DNA of 64,000 nt. Source: Hysterangium stoloniferum. Taxonomy: Eukaryota > Basidiomycota > Agaricomycetes > Hysterangiales > Hysterangiaceae. This document shows, piece after piece, positions 1 through 11,350 of this stretch. Where the stretch lies: assembly GCA_015178975.1 (NCBI GenBank), contig WHVD01000071.1, positions 124,001-188,000 on the forward strand, in the 5' to 3' direction. How positions within the stretch are numbered: the first letter of the stretch is position 1; every line of letters starts with the position of its first letter. The notes below the pieces were generated by a model. That model searched no databases. It was not told where the DNA came from and was given only the letters and a program-made list of their open reading frames with translations. A program made the translations under genes and the position numbers.

Positions 1-705
1 TTCAACTCTCAAATACACGTTCTGTTTGAAATCATTGTCTTTTATAAATCGGATGACAGTCTAGACACTGGTGGTGTCCGCAAGTGTATTCAACGGATGT
101 ATGGCATAAACGCGAGGAACGTTCTAAGCTCGCGGCGAGGGTGAAAAGCGACTGTTTGCGCTCTTATACGTCGCGACCCATGGCAGCTTTGCTTTCAAGT
201 ATTCAATGAAGTAGAATTAGCTTCAATAGTGCCACCCACAGTGTGAAGGACGTCGGTTCTAGGATCATGGATCCTGTCGATTCAACACTGGCGTGAAGGG
301 ACCATGAGCGTGAAGGAGACATGCATCGAAATGGAGATGGGGGAGGCTTTTTTCTGACCTTCTACAATATCTTATTTAAATCACATGTCGTTCTTTCGGA
401 GGTTAGTCCAAGCATGACTAGTCCGCTCAAATGTATTTAACACATGTATGGGGACAACAGCAGAACTCCCAGAGATGATACAAAGTGACTATATGCGCTC
501 TTATATCGGCTCAAATCATATATCTTTATAACATCTGCAACCCCGGCTGCAAAGTGGGTTGAATACAGGGCGACACAATTGGGCTCCTCCTGATTTGGCT
601 GAGATGTGTCGCATTATCGAAGAGAAATGAGTAGGAAGGGCATCCAATCGATGGTGCAGTACCTTCGTCAGGGCAGCCGTGCTTCCCCAACACTCATATC
701 GGCGT
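1..705 (-). repeat. Downstream flank of copy 1: diverged tandem monomers
   Basis: This stretch holds no gene. It is the 3' flank of the family gene that ends at 706. Two diverged monomers are visible, with cores near 86-190 and 424-545, about 338 bp apart. Each core has a 'TATTCAAC..ATGTATGG' start, a 'GCGA' middle and an 'AAG(T/C)GACT.T.TGCGCTCTTATA' end. The same flank follows the other family copies. It is probably non-coding; a role in 3' processing is possible but not shown. Confidence 0.6.
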
Positions 706-2567
706 CTAATTAAACCCTACCGACACACGAGTGGAAGGTGTCGCGACGACACAAAGGAAGGAACGCACGGTGAAATCCACACACTCAAGGCGGGAACTGA
801 TGTATTCGTCATTGGTCGAGCCGCGCATTATGTCACAATGTGGAAGGAGTAAAATGAGACTGGCGATGGGATCGAGGCTGCGCACGGTGGTACACGCGGA
901 TTCGGGCTCGGAAGATCCAGCTATCAGCTTCAGAGTCAACGCGATTATCTGCTCCCCACACCACAGGAGATCCAAATTTGGAATGGTGTGCGTCAGAATC
1001 AGGCTGTAGGAAAATTTCATAGGCGGATGTAAGACAGTGCTGGAAGGTCTAATATTTTGAACGTACCTTACGATGGGCCCAATGAACGAAGAAACGACAT
1101 TCAGCTGGTTGATGTGATCGGAGAGAAGCGTGCTGTCGTCGAAGAAGGCTTTCAAGGAGTAAATACAAATTAGGGAAGGTGGTGTCCTCAAACCCACATG
1201 ACGTGAGAATGAGGCTATATGCATATTTGTGTCGTGCACTAACACCTTCAACACAGCTCCAGCAATATCTCGAAACCATGCATCTTGGTGGATGCAACAC
1301 ACAAGAAGGCGGATAGGGTATCTATAAGACGGATATGCTCGCCGATGACTTTCTCTGTGATGGTTTTTGGTGGGTTGGATGAAATGATGTGATATCGCGA
1401 CGCACGGTTGTAACCAGAATTCAATGCACCCTCTGATCGCCGTGAGCTCCTCTACAGATAGTTGACGCACGTGGCAGATCGCTTCCACGATATAAGCAAG
1501 GCCGAACACGGGAAAGGGATGATCAAATAATTTTCGATAGTTGGCAATAAATGTTGATGCAACCTCTTCAAAGTTGGTGTGCAGCGGTGACTTGACTAAA
1601 ACGTTGTAAAGTGATGACGTAATCGCAGGTGACGCGTCTCTATCTGACCAATAGACACCGGGACACCATACGAAGGCCTCAGCCAAAGATGCCAAAAGCC
1701 AATGGGCAGTGTGACGTTTCCCACTCCGCGGTAAATACACCGGAAAATTGTCTAAAACTATCATCGCTCTTCTCCGAATGTGCCTTGGATATGTGGGTCT
1801 GCGAAAACGTCGGTATTTCGAGTGTATTCAAGATTGACGTTGCGTTATCCCTACCTCAATAGATCCACACTCTCTTGAACTAATCTTCCCAGTCTTGCAG
1901 GCGTGAGATGCTGGTGTGGAAACTTTCTAAAGGCCCCGTCGTCTTGATGCAATCGACTCGTGATTTGCTGGTATATTGTCAGCTTCGCGATCAGTGAAGC
2001 TGTCTTGGCAATGTGAAGGACTTTCATGCCAACCCTTTCCATACCGATTCCACAGAAATACCCGGGGCCAATGTCAATCATTGAAGATGTCCCGACATAC
2101 TGTGAGACCATTCCCCAGTCCTCGGGATGACTGCGATATGGGCTGAGGTTGGCTGTCGTGTGGTGGGATATCCAAGACATGTTAATAACACTCGGTGGGT
2201 CATGGTAGGTCGTTTCTCCTTGCCACTGAAACGTGCAGGACGTGACACAAATACCATGGGAATAGCATCATACTTTACTCACCAACTCCTCAACCCAAGC
2301 CTCTATATGATTTGCAGACAGTTGTATGTGCTTCTCGTCATCGGGCGACAGATAACATAAATTATGTCCGGGTTGGCTACACCTCCATCGTTCGTTGAGC
2401 TTCAACCGGAATCTTTTCCTCATCCCCATCTCAAGCATCTGGTCCTGTTGCGTTGAGCTCAATACACCTGGGGAAACTAAGGGCGGTAGTCCCTCAACAC
2501 CTTCAAGGTCCAACTCAGCGGTTGCCAAATCTTGATTCATCAGCGTCATCTCGTTGAATGTAGACAT
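706..2567 (-). CDS. Copy 1 of an unknown five-exon family, intact (544 aa)
   Basis: Function unknown. Exons, in gene order: 2567-2283, 2225-1855, 1798-1406, 1354-1067, 1003-706; introns 57, 56, 51 and 63 nt, all GT-AG, phases 0, 2, 2, 2. The spliced reading frame is 1635 nt with no internal stop. Introns 3 and 4 are multiples of three without stops here, so exons 3-5 also read as one 352-codon frame; the other copies show these are introns. Exon 1 has the family motif W-x-C-x4-GH-x2-C, a possible metal site. Exons 2-5 are rich in hydrophobic and helical stretches, including 'CCIHQDAWFRDIAGAV' (exon 4) and 'LTLKLIAGSS' (exon 5). No signal peptide or membrane segment is evident. The ATG sits in a MSTFNE start shared by several copies. 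Upstream, the CACGTG block seen in other copies has been deleted. Confidence 0.72.
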
Positions 2568-3830
2568 TGGTGGGTAGCAGTCGTACTTAGACTCGAAGGG
2601 ATGTCATGCTTTTATTGTGCAATCAGTCGGAGGGTTAATTCTACAAATGTACATCTTGGGGCGGTGATTACACAGCATTCACATCAATTCAGCCCTGCCT
2701 TCCTGATTCCCTCACCTTCCTTGAACCATATAGGCTCCAGTGTACTGAGTTGCCTCACTACTTTCTCACGCCTCCCCCTGAAGTCGCACGGCATCTAATA
2801 CTGAATTGTCACCATAGTATAGTATTTTTGGTGTTTTTGAGCATCATAGATGAAAGCAATCCGACGTCTCTGATATTCAAGAAGCGAGATTGCCATGGAT
2901 AATATAAATGCCGTCAAGAGCGATGCTTTCTGACTGCTGCCTTCAACTTGGCGCTGTGAACCTTGAACCTTATCAGGCAGGATTGCGCGCTTCCTGTTTA
3001 ATTTTCTTTCAACAGGAATGTGATTTCTTCATTCACCCTTGCCATATCAAGCGGCTTGAACTTTGTTCTGAGGAAGACAAAGGGGAATACCGGAGATCTC
3101 CAGGTAGGTTTGATTTTGTTGAAATCAGTTCTCGAAGCTCATAAGAATCATAAGGAAAGATCAACAGAATTTCCGTTTCACCTCTCCGACGCATAGGAGG
3201 GAAACACATACAGTGATTACAATAAACATATACTACCTATATATGCCATGTGAACACTAGCTGTGTGGCAACAAAGGACTACATTACATTCAAGCAACAA
3301 TGGGGCGGCACATTGCGGGTGTAGAACCTTCTGCATGCTCCCACAGACGTATGTTATAACACATTGAGCTACGTAAGTGTCTAACTTAAATGTCCGTGGT
3401 TGTGGCGGGTCCACCAGTGGTTGTATTAACTCAACACCTTTTCCTTATTATTTTCTGTCTGTCTGAGTGGAATGTTTCCCCAGAGGCTCGCACTATTCAT
3501 GGATGGAGAATTAATGCGCTTCGACCGAACTATGACAAGGTAGATCAACGACTGTGACCCACCCGTAGCTTGACCTATTCCGGGAAAAGCTCTTCCGGTA
3601 TGTCAAGATTCACCATGCTGTGCCATGCTTATACGTGTCCCTCTTCTGGCATCTTACCGCCCCCTTAATTGCTGGTCAGCATACTGTCCTTTGAATTCCA
3701 AACTGGTCTCTGTAACAGTCCCTCTTAGCTCCCACAAGAGAATCGTTCATCGCAGCTCTGAGTTTGTGGCTCCAATGCATCCTTCATTTTCTCATGTTTT
3801 GATGATTTGTCAGTCGGGGAATTAATGAGG
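2568..3830 (-). promoter_or_regulatory. Upstream region of copy 1
   Basis: No gene is seen. In gene orientation a TATA-like AATAAAAG lies about 45 bp before the ATG. The next kilobase matches the upstream regions of copies 6 (30386-31700) and 9 (57327-58250). The segment of about 60 bp that carries CACGTG in copy 6 is missing near 3010, where 'CTTTCAACA' runs straight into 'GGAATGTGATTTC'. Small frames here are not conserved between copies and are not called. Confidence 0.5.
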
Positions 3831-4679
3831 TACTCTGAGTCCACACAAACATCTAATATGATGATTGGCTATCGGTATAACAACCTGGGCTGACGCTATG
3901 ACGCCAAGGTAATGCATCATAATGTCATAACTCTGGGCTCTGGGAATAATCTTCAGTGCAGTAGCATAACAACAAACATATTCTTCCCACTCTCTTTGGG
4001 AAAACTAATAGGCAAATATATTTATTCATAATGCCATTAATGTCACTCTGCACGACAATACAACTTCAGTATGTTGGCACACAACCAGAATTCCGCTCAA
4101 AGACAGTGGCAACGGTCGACCCCGGCATCACCTGATTGAAAAACAATCCAGGAACATGTGCTGCTTGTGATATGCATATATGTAGTCCCAAAACAAATTT
4201 AATTATGCAAGTCACAAAACATAAGCTACAAATTTCAAGGTATCATCGACACAATCCTCGTCACCAATGCACCACAGTTGCAGTGAGCACAAGACATGAC
4301 TGTATGCATTCTCAACCCAAATAATAGTTCCCAGGGAGATGCATACATGTAATCCTAAAATAAATTTAATTATCAAGTCCAAATGACGAGTCTTACAAAT
4401 TCAAAGTGTCATGGACCCAGCGTTTGTCACGGACTCAGCACAGAGCTGTAATAAGAATAAGAAGTGATTGTATGCACTAAGAAATTCCCTCAAGATACCC
4501 ACGTTTATGTAATGCTTAATTGTCCTCCAAAGCGAACTAAAAAAAGGGAAATGACGAGATCCTCCTCGTAATTTGTTCCAAGTATGCAGGCGATATCTGA
4601 TTAAAGATCATGTCAAATTATGGAGCAGGACGTTCACCAGATAAAACCTCGTTTTTCCAACTCTGATATTGAGTTCGAA
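3831..4679. repeat. Dispersed repeat shared with 37.1-37.9 kb
   Basis: No gene is seen. The sequence is a diverged direct copy of about 37120-37950, including the stretches around 'GATGATTTGTCAGTC', 'ATATATTTATTCA' and 'GTAATAAGAATAAGAAGTG'. It joins the distal upstream region of copy 1 to the decayed copy at 4.7 kb. Some parts resemble the tandem monomers of the family's downstream flanks. Confidence 0.45.
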
Positions 4680-5700
4680 GGATATGCTACTCATACATCA
4701 GTGAAAGGTGTGGCGACCACCAAAACGAAGGGAGGCCAGGGGAAACTAAATGTTCAAGACACTCAATGGTAAACCGGTTGTTGATGCATTGTGCATTTTG
4801 TCTTGATGCCTTGATTTATAAGGCGGCAAACAAGAATTGCGACGGTATTGGGATCATGAGCTGCGTTGCACACGAATTCTGGGTCAGAAGATCCAGATAT
4901 TATTGGCTTCAGTTCAATGGCAATTAATTTTACACATCCGACAACCGCGGCGAATATGGACTCCTTTGAGTGAGACTTAGTGATGAGTTAATTTATTGTG
5001 CAAATGTAAGACAATGGTGGAAGACAAAAAATAGAGAATGTAGTGTACAAGGACCCCATGAGCGAGGAAAAAGCATTCATCAGGTTAATCAGCAGCATAT
5101 TTTGGTTGAAGAAGGTATGTAAGGCGACAACATACAATAAATATTTTGTTGGAAAATCATTGTAAATTCTCAAGGCTGCAATATTGATGTCCATTTCGTC
5201 CACAAATATCTTCGAAACAGTTGCAGAAACATTCTCGAAAATACGAATTTTGTTGGATGCAACGTATGAAAAGCTACATCCGGTGCTGAAGTGGATAGAC
5301 AAGAAACGTTGTAATTGATTTTGTCACGAAGTGTCGCATTCAGAACTACTTGACGCGTGTGACAGGTCAACCAACGGTTCTAGCCAGAATGCAAAGCAAC
5401 CTTGAATGACAGTGCGTCGTTCACAGACAGGTCAGGCAAGTCCCATGTGTTTTCTAGGATCAACGCGCAAAGAGCGCAATAAATCCGGTGTCTTCATAAT
5501 TCAAGGCACGATACATGTCGTGCTATATTAAATACATGCGGATGCAACTTCATTTCATTTGGTAGAGGTGATTATGGACGTATAGAGTAATGATGTAACC
5601 GCAGTTTACGGCTGACGCAGTATGTGAAGTCATGACACATATCATGTATACATTCGAGAGTATGACCTGTGATTCTCGGCACCATAGGGTCACGGTTCTG
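4680..5700 (-). pseudogene. Old decayed family copy (exons 3-5)
   Basis: The reverse strand retains weak similarity to exons 4 and 5 of the intact copies. A frame at 5302-4988 contains a stretch resembling exon 4, with 'DINIAALRIYND' in place of 'DINMHIASLTR' and 'LHTFFNQNMLL' in place of 'LKTFFDDSTLL'. The sequence near 4700-4760 matches the end of exon 5 ('GTGAAAGGTGTGGCGACCAC'). Stops and indels are frequent and exons 1-2 are not found. It is much more diverged than copies 1-10, so it belongs to an earlier round of amplification. A parallel remnant lies at 38.0-39.0 kb. Confidence 0.5.
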
Positions 5701-5927
5701 CTACAAGTAAACAAAATCTTCCATCGCCTATCGAACCCAGGGGAACCGGGGTATGTTCCTCCTGGTTTTGCACAGTCGGCAAATACGTATGTTTAGAAAT
5801 TGTGCAAGGTATATGGAATACACGAATAGATGAAGTTACGTTCAGACTAATACACTACTGTACAGTACTGTGTACCCTAGTGTCAAATATACTTTGAACT
5901 ATGAATGTGTTAGATTTCAAGCATCAT
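5701..5927. other. Decayed repeat sequence left of a solo LTR
   Basis: No gene is seen. The stretch resembles 38930-39350 and, inverted, about 17050-17420. It ends in ATCAT (5923-5927), the left target duplication of the solo LTR that follows. Confidence 0.4.
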
Positions 5928-6141
5928 TGTAATCCCATCGTCAATTGGGATCACTGGCGGTCACACAAGTTGACAGGACCACGGTGTATTGTCCAGAGCA
6001 GAACAAGATACAGGCAAGTGTAGCGTACGGTAAGATCTAAGGTCCTGAAAACTTCCTGGCTACTTATACCGTGCAACATGGTGATTATGTAATCACGTAA
6101 AACTAAAGGGTCCGTGCGTAAGACTGGGCACCAGGATTACA
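5928..6141. mobile_element. Solo LTR, 214 bp, target duplication ATCAT
   Basis: The element begins TGTAATCC and ends GGATTACA, a perfect 8-bp terminal inverted repeat with TG..CA ends. It is flanked by ATCAT at 5923-5927 and 6142-6146. The related repeat at 39345-39365 reads through the same point without the insertion, an internal empty-site control. TGTA..TACA ends and a 5-bp duplication fit a Ty3-type LTR left by recombination; the full-length Ty3 LTR at 39654 also runs TGTA..TACA but is otherwise different. A small TIR transposon with 5-bp duplications is the alternative. Confidence 0.75.
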
Positions 6142-6146
6142 ATCAT

Positions 6147-6440
6147 GCAAGCTCGGTGCCCTGTCTACTGTTGGATCTCATTTTCCCATTGTCTCTTTTG
6201 TTTGCCATTTTCATTTTTTTCACTGGTCTCGTTGTCCTCCCCGCTTTATGATTTTATTGTTCATAGTGTTTAAATACATAGCTGTATTAATGAAATTTCT
6301 TTGCACCATTGCGAGGGATCTCCGCTCCGATCATGGTCAATCCAACGGCATTGCTCGCAATTTGGGCTATCTTGGTTTTCTTCAGAAGGATGAGGTGTGG
6401 TGGAGCGACACACTGTTATAATAGTAATTAAACGTAGCTT
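6147..6440. repeat. Dispersed repeat, about 250-300 bp, three copies
   Basis: This block recurs at about 39353-39600 in the same orientation and at about 16855-17090 inverted. Shared landmarks are 'AGCTCGGTGCCC', a T-rich middle and 'GATCATGGT.AAT.CAACG'. No conserved frame spans the three copies, so it is treated as a non-coding repeat. Confidence 0.5.
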
Positions 6441-6700
6441 CTGATTTTTATAAAAATAGCTGACGCACGTGGCAGATGACTTTAACGATATTCACAAAGC
6501 CCTCCAATGAGGGAAGAATTTTGACTATCAAAGGATGATAAATTTCTGTCGACTTGTACAATAAAGGTTGATGCAATACCATCAAAGTTGGTGTGCAGTG
6601 GTGATTGGGTGACAGGATGATCAAGTAATAACGTCATTTCAGTTCAAGGATTACTTCTATCTGACCAATCGATGCCGGGACAGCATGTAAAGCTTGAACC
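6441..6700 (-). pseudogene. Exon 3 fragment of the family
   Basis: The reverse strand of this stretch matches the middle of exon 3. The landmarks are 'AGCTGACGCACGTGGCAGAT' (near 6468-6480), 'ATAAAGGTTGATGCAA' and 'TCTGACCAATCGATGCCGGGACA' (6659-6682). The surrounding exons are missing and the frame is broken. A sister fragment lies at 48822-48980, which suggests the two regions were duplicated together. Confidence 0.55.
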
Positions 6701-8075
6701 CACTGGAAGGAACAGGTGACGACAACTAAGGTTCAAGGGGTCCATGGATCTAGTCTATGAGTTGTCTAATATGTGGTTGAATCAAATCAGTTTTTCGCTA
6801 CTACTAGAAATGAAACAATTTAAACATGATAATGGGTGGAATGAACTCGAGCCAACAGAATGGGAGCAGGAGGGGAAATGGCAGGATAGCGAATACAATC
6901 AATTGTCGTGGAGCTCATTGTGGTGCTAACGACTTAAATATTGAAACGCAACATAAAAGTGATTTCTCGCGGATTGGCTGCTCCACGCGCCGGGCAATCC
7001 TGGCTATTATTCAGGTCTTAGCTGAGAGGTGATTCCACCTGACAATACCACGAACTACCTTTCTCTTATACAATGTGAAAGCTCATGACTGTTGAGAAGT
7101 TCTGGTGTTTTGATCATGATGTTGTCCAATGGCTTAGCCCGGCTTCCTGTTCTCCCAAACAAATAATACAAGAATAAAGGTACCACGGCCTCCTTTGAGA
7201 CGCCCTAGTGGTATTCGATTGATGTCTTTACCGCTTGTAAATTGGAGGTGAGTTCAGCATGGGTAGTGTTCGCAATTTATTCAATACCAGTGTAGAGAAC
7301 TTCGCAGCGATCATTGCAAGTGGCTACCTTCGCTGTTACATTGTGTGAAATTATGTAGCTTCATAGAATTCTCAGTCTGCGTTCAGGTTGAAATGATTGT
7401 TGTTCAAAAATGGGGTGTCAGTCTGGCCATGGGTGGTGTGCACGAGTGTATTCAACCCATGTATGGTATCAATGTGTGCAACCTTCAGGACTCGCGGCAA
7501 CGGTGGCAAGCGGCTGTATGCGCTCTTATATTTTCTCGACTTATCACACCTTTATGGTCACATTTGGAATGGAAGAGAATGATTTCAAGGAATTGGGACA
7601 ACGCAGTGGCTCGCACGGTGTGACGGCCCTCGGTTTTAAGATCATGAATGCTATCGATTGAAGACTGGCCTGAAAGGAAGATGTACCTGAACGAGACTTG
7701 TGTCGAAATGGCGGCGGGGCAGTCCTTGTTGAGAACTTCAATTATATGTTATTTAAAAAGAGTGTCGTTCATCATTCGGATGTTCATCTAGGCACGGCTA
7801 GTTCCCCGAAATATAGCCAACACAGCCAACACATGTATGGGGACAACTGCAGAGCTCGGGGCGATAATACAACATGACTATATGCGTCCTTACATTGGGT
7901 CAAATCAGATAGCATTATACCAGCTACGAATCAGGCTGAAGAATGAGTTAAATAAACGGGGACGCGATTGGGCTCTTCCTGGTTTTGGTTGAGATGTGTC
8001 GGCATTATCGAAGAGAAATGAATAGGGATTGTGTCCAATTGATGGTGAAAACCTTTTTCAGGGCAACGATGCTTT
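6701..8075 (-). repeat. Repeat block and downstream flank of copy 2
   Basis: No gene is supported. The left part (6720-7230) recurs near 48.98-49.45 kb and 54.0-54.4 kb, and inverted near 22.1-22.4 and 26.3-26.5 kb. The right part (7260-8075) is the family downstream flank, with three diverged monomers whose cores lie near 7267-7330, 7439-7545 and 7810-7900. Overlapping short frames at 7345-7661 are products of the monomers in different frames and are not conserved. Confidence 0.5.
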
Positions 8076-9946
8076 CTAGCATTGATATGAAGGTTCTAAT
8101 TGGACCCTACCAGACACATGGGTGGAAGGCTTGGCGAGCACGCAAAGGAAAGAACGTGCGGTCAAATCTAAACGCTCAAGCCAGTAACTGATGGATTGGT
8201 CATTGGTCGATCCCCGCATTACGTCACAATGTGGAAGGAGACAAACGAGAATGGTGATTGTATCGAGCCTGCGCACTGTGGTACACGCGGATTCAGGGTT
8301 GGAAGATCCAGCTATCAGTTTCAGAGTCAACTCGATTATTCCTTCGCCAGACGCCAGGAGATCCCACTTTGGAATGGTGTGTGTCAGAATCAGACTGGTA
8401 GGAAGGTTTAGCGCTGTAAGGTAAAATATTGTAAAGGTACCTTAAGATGGGCCCAAGGAACGGAGAAACCACATTCAGTTGGTTGATGTGATCGGTGAGA
8501 AGTGTGCTGGTGTTGAAGAAGGTTTGCAAGGCCGACACATCTTCCCACAGTAGATCTGATTTCCCCAAATCAATATTAAGCGTCAATGACGCTATGTTCA
8601 TACTTATGTCGTCCACTAAAACCTTCAATACAGCTCCAGCAATATCTCGAAACCATGCATCCTGGTGGATGCAACACCCGAGCAGGCGTATAGGATAGTA
8701 ATGCAAGGAAAGTCGTTGTGTGTGGTATTGCCTGTGATGGTTTTGGTGGCGAGACTGAAATGATGTGATGATGTCGACGCACGGTTGTAACCAGAATTCA
8801 ATCAACCTTCTGATCGCAGTGAGCTCCTCTACAGATAGTGGACGCACGCGGCAGGTCGCTTCCACGATATCTCCAAGGCCGAAAATGGGTAAGTGATCAA
8901 GAAATTCCGTTAGATAATGTGCGATATGTGTGATAAATGTTGATGCAACCTCATCAAAGCTGGTGTGCAGCGGTGACTTGACTAAAACATTGTAAAGTGA
9001 TGACGTAATCGCAGTTGACGCGTCTCTATCTAACCAACAGACACCGGGACACCACGTGAAGGTCCAAGCCAAAGATGTAATGAGCTGGGTGGTGTGACCT
9101 TTGCTACTCCGCTGCATATGAAGTGAAGACACCCGGAAATCATCAAAAACCATCGCCGCTCGTCTCAGAATGTGAAGGGGATATGTGGGTCTACGAGACA
9201 TCGGTATATCGGGTGTATTCAAGATTGACGCTGAATTATCCCTACCTCATTAAATCAACACTCTCTTGAACTAGCCTTCCCAGTCTTGGCAGCGTGAGAT
9301 GCTTGTGTATAAACTTGTTAAATGCCTTGTGTTCTTGATACAATCGGCTCGTGATTTGCTCGTATATCATCAGCTTTGTGATCAGTGAAGCTGTCTTGGC
9401 ACTGCGAAGGACTTTCATCCCAACCCTTTCCAAACCTACTCCACAGTAATACCCAGGGCCAATCTCAATACTTGAAGATGTCCCAAGATTCCGTGAGATC
9501 ACTCCCCAGTCCCCAGCATGACTGCGATATGGGCTGAGCTTAGCTGTCTTGATGGCAGATGTTCTAACAACAGTTGGTGGGTCATGGTAGCTCGTTTCTC
9601 CTTTACACTGAAATGTGCAGGATGTGACACAGATCACATGGAAATAGCAGTATACTTTACTCACCCACTCGTCAACCCAAATATCCATATGGTTTGAAGA
9701 TAGTTGTATATGCTCGTCATCCGGGCCCTGATAACACAAATCATGTCCGGGTTCGTTACAGCTCCATCGTTCTTTGAGCTTTAACCGGAATATTTTCCTC
9801 ATCCCCATCTCGATGATATGGTCTTGTTGCGCTGAGCTCAGTACGCCTGTGGAAACTAAGGGTTGCAGCTCCTCGATGCTCCCAAGGTGGATCTCAGCTG
9901 TTGACAAATTGTGATTCCCCAGAGTCCTCTCGTTGGCAGTCGACAT
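8076..9946 (-). CDS. Copy 2 of the five-exon family, intact (553 aa)
   Basis: Exons in gene order: 9946-9665, 9607-9246, 9190-8783, 8731-8441, 8394-8076; introns 57, 55, 51 and 46 nt. The spliced frame is 1662 nt without stops. The fourth intron is 46 nt instead of the usual 63 and is not a multiple of three, so the reading frame of exon 5 is kept only if it is spliced; this is the best internal proof that intron 4 is real. Intron 1 has no stop, so exons 1 and 2 also read as one 234-codon frame. Exon 1 keeps the C-x4-GH-x2-C motif. The C-terminus is seven residues longer than in copies 1 and 6 because the usual stop is lost. Function unknown; no neighbouring gene helps. Confidence 0.72.
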
Positions 9947-10860
9947 TGATGGGTAGCAGTCACCCTTACACTAAAAGGGGGTTGTGGCGCTTTTATGGGG
10001 TAGTCAGAGTCAATTCCACCAAGGTACAGCCTTGTGGCCGTGCTTACACAGTTTCACAGCAGTCCATCCCTGCCCTCGTACACAAGGTCCCCTCACCTTC
10101 CTTGAACCGCATAGGCTGAAGTGTACTAAGTTACTCCACTACTTGCCGCTGACGTCATGCAGCATCTAATAATAGTTTGGTTGATTGTCACATAGTATGG
10201 CATTTCTGGTGTTATTTAGCGTCAGAGTTAAAATAAAAACGGCCTTTTCATATTAGAGAAGTGACGTTGCCATTTATAATATAAACGCAGTCCAGAGCAA
10301 TACTTCCAGCCGCTGCCTTCAAGTTCGCGCTGTCAACCTCAAGACTTTATCCAGCGATATTGAGTGCTTCTGTTTAATTTTATCAAAACTTTCAATGAGG
10401 ATAAAGCCAGTTCAACTAATAGTTTAACCGTGTTAATGGTAAGTACCGGGGAATCGTCATGCACTCTTCCCGTATCAAAGAGCTTGACTTTTTGTGGAGC
10501 GTCTGAGCAAGACAAAGAGTGAGGCAGGACCAAAGTTTCTCATTGTAGATATTATTGAGGTACGTGAAGGTGTGGGCACGTCCATTACAACTTCTATTAA
10601 TAAGTTGTATGTATAATCCCGTGTCAGGTGATACTAACTTACAGCTAGCCTCACCCTGACTGAGTGGAATGTTTCTCCCCAAACTCACAATATCGATGCG
10701 TGGATATGACTATTCACCACATGTCAATACAATGTCTTAAGATTCCGTGTATTAAATGATGGACATGGGTCAGTATTTAGGGGTGCTCACACAGAGGTAA
10801 TTCGATGACACAATTACAGTTGACTTATTTCTATCTCAGATTGATCTATACACACAACAT
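9947..10860 (-). promoter_or_regulatory. Upstream region of copy 2
   Basis: No gene is seen. A TATA-like CATAAAAG (gene orientation) lies about 45 bp before the ATG, as in the other copies. The proximal 350 bp match the upstream regions of copies 1, 6 and 7, but the block with CACGTG is replaced near 10400 by unrelated sequence. The distal part is diverged from the other copies. Confidence 0.45.
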
Positions 10861-11350
10861 CAAGTTCTTTTTATGAAAAAAGGTTGTGTTATTATGTGAA
10901 CACCACCGTGGCCGTTTTTCACCAGTGGCACTCTTTTTGTCTCATCTTTTTTCCTTCCGACATCATCTTATAGCATGCTTACAGTTTCTACTGCTGCTCT
11001 TTGTGTGGTGACCAGTTTTGGGCTAGAAGGAACAGTTCCACCAGCAGTACTACTTCATCTCACATTTGCAATATATTTGAACATGCACTTCTTTGAACTT
11101 ATCCCAATCATGAGTAGCCCATTTACTCAAAAATGTAACAATACTCAACAATGTTCTAAAGTGTTTGTACCTTGCCACCCCCAGCATGTCTTCCAAGAGA
11201 TGCATGCCTTTACCCAGTTATATTATGGAGTGCACCTGCACCCCAGCATGTCTTCCAAGAGATGAATGCCTTCACCCAGTTATATTCTGGAGTGCACCTG
11301 CACTCTCATCACTTCACACCATTTTACCCTAATATCCACCATGCTGAGCT
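10861..11350. other. Single-copy stretch with a 62-bp tandem duplication
   Basis: This piece is not found elsewhere in the window and separates the copy 2 upstream region from an orphan downstream flank. It contains two tandem 62-bp units at 11179-11240 and 11241-11302, differing at a few positions. A 96-codon frame (10975-11265, +) runs into the repeat but has no recognisable domain and no paralogue here. It may be an inserted element without clear ends; I could not find a target duplication. Confidence 0.35.

Noticed and set aside
731-1009. Plus-strand frames opposite exon 5, repeated at 15150, 28606, 33348 and 59015
   Set aside because: They recur only because they are antisense to a conserved exon; there is no separate start context or splice structure.
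706-1764. A single-exon 352-codon gene on the minus strand
   Set aside because: It is exons 3-5 of copy 1 plus two introns that happen to be multiples of three without stops; copies 2, 3 and 6 show that these segments are spliced.
8293-9222. A single-exon 309-codon gene on the minus strand
   Set aside because: It is exons 3-4 of copy 2 with intron 3 read through; it then enters exon 5 out of frame because intron 4 is 46 nt.
10885-11350. A further solo LTR starting TGTTATTATG
   Set aside because: No CA end with a matching target duplication could be found.
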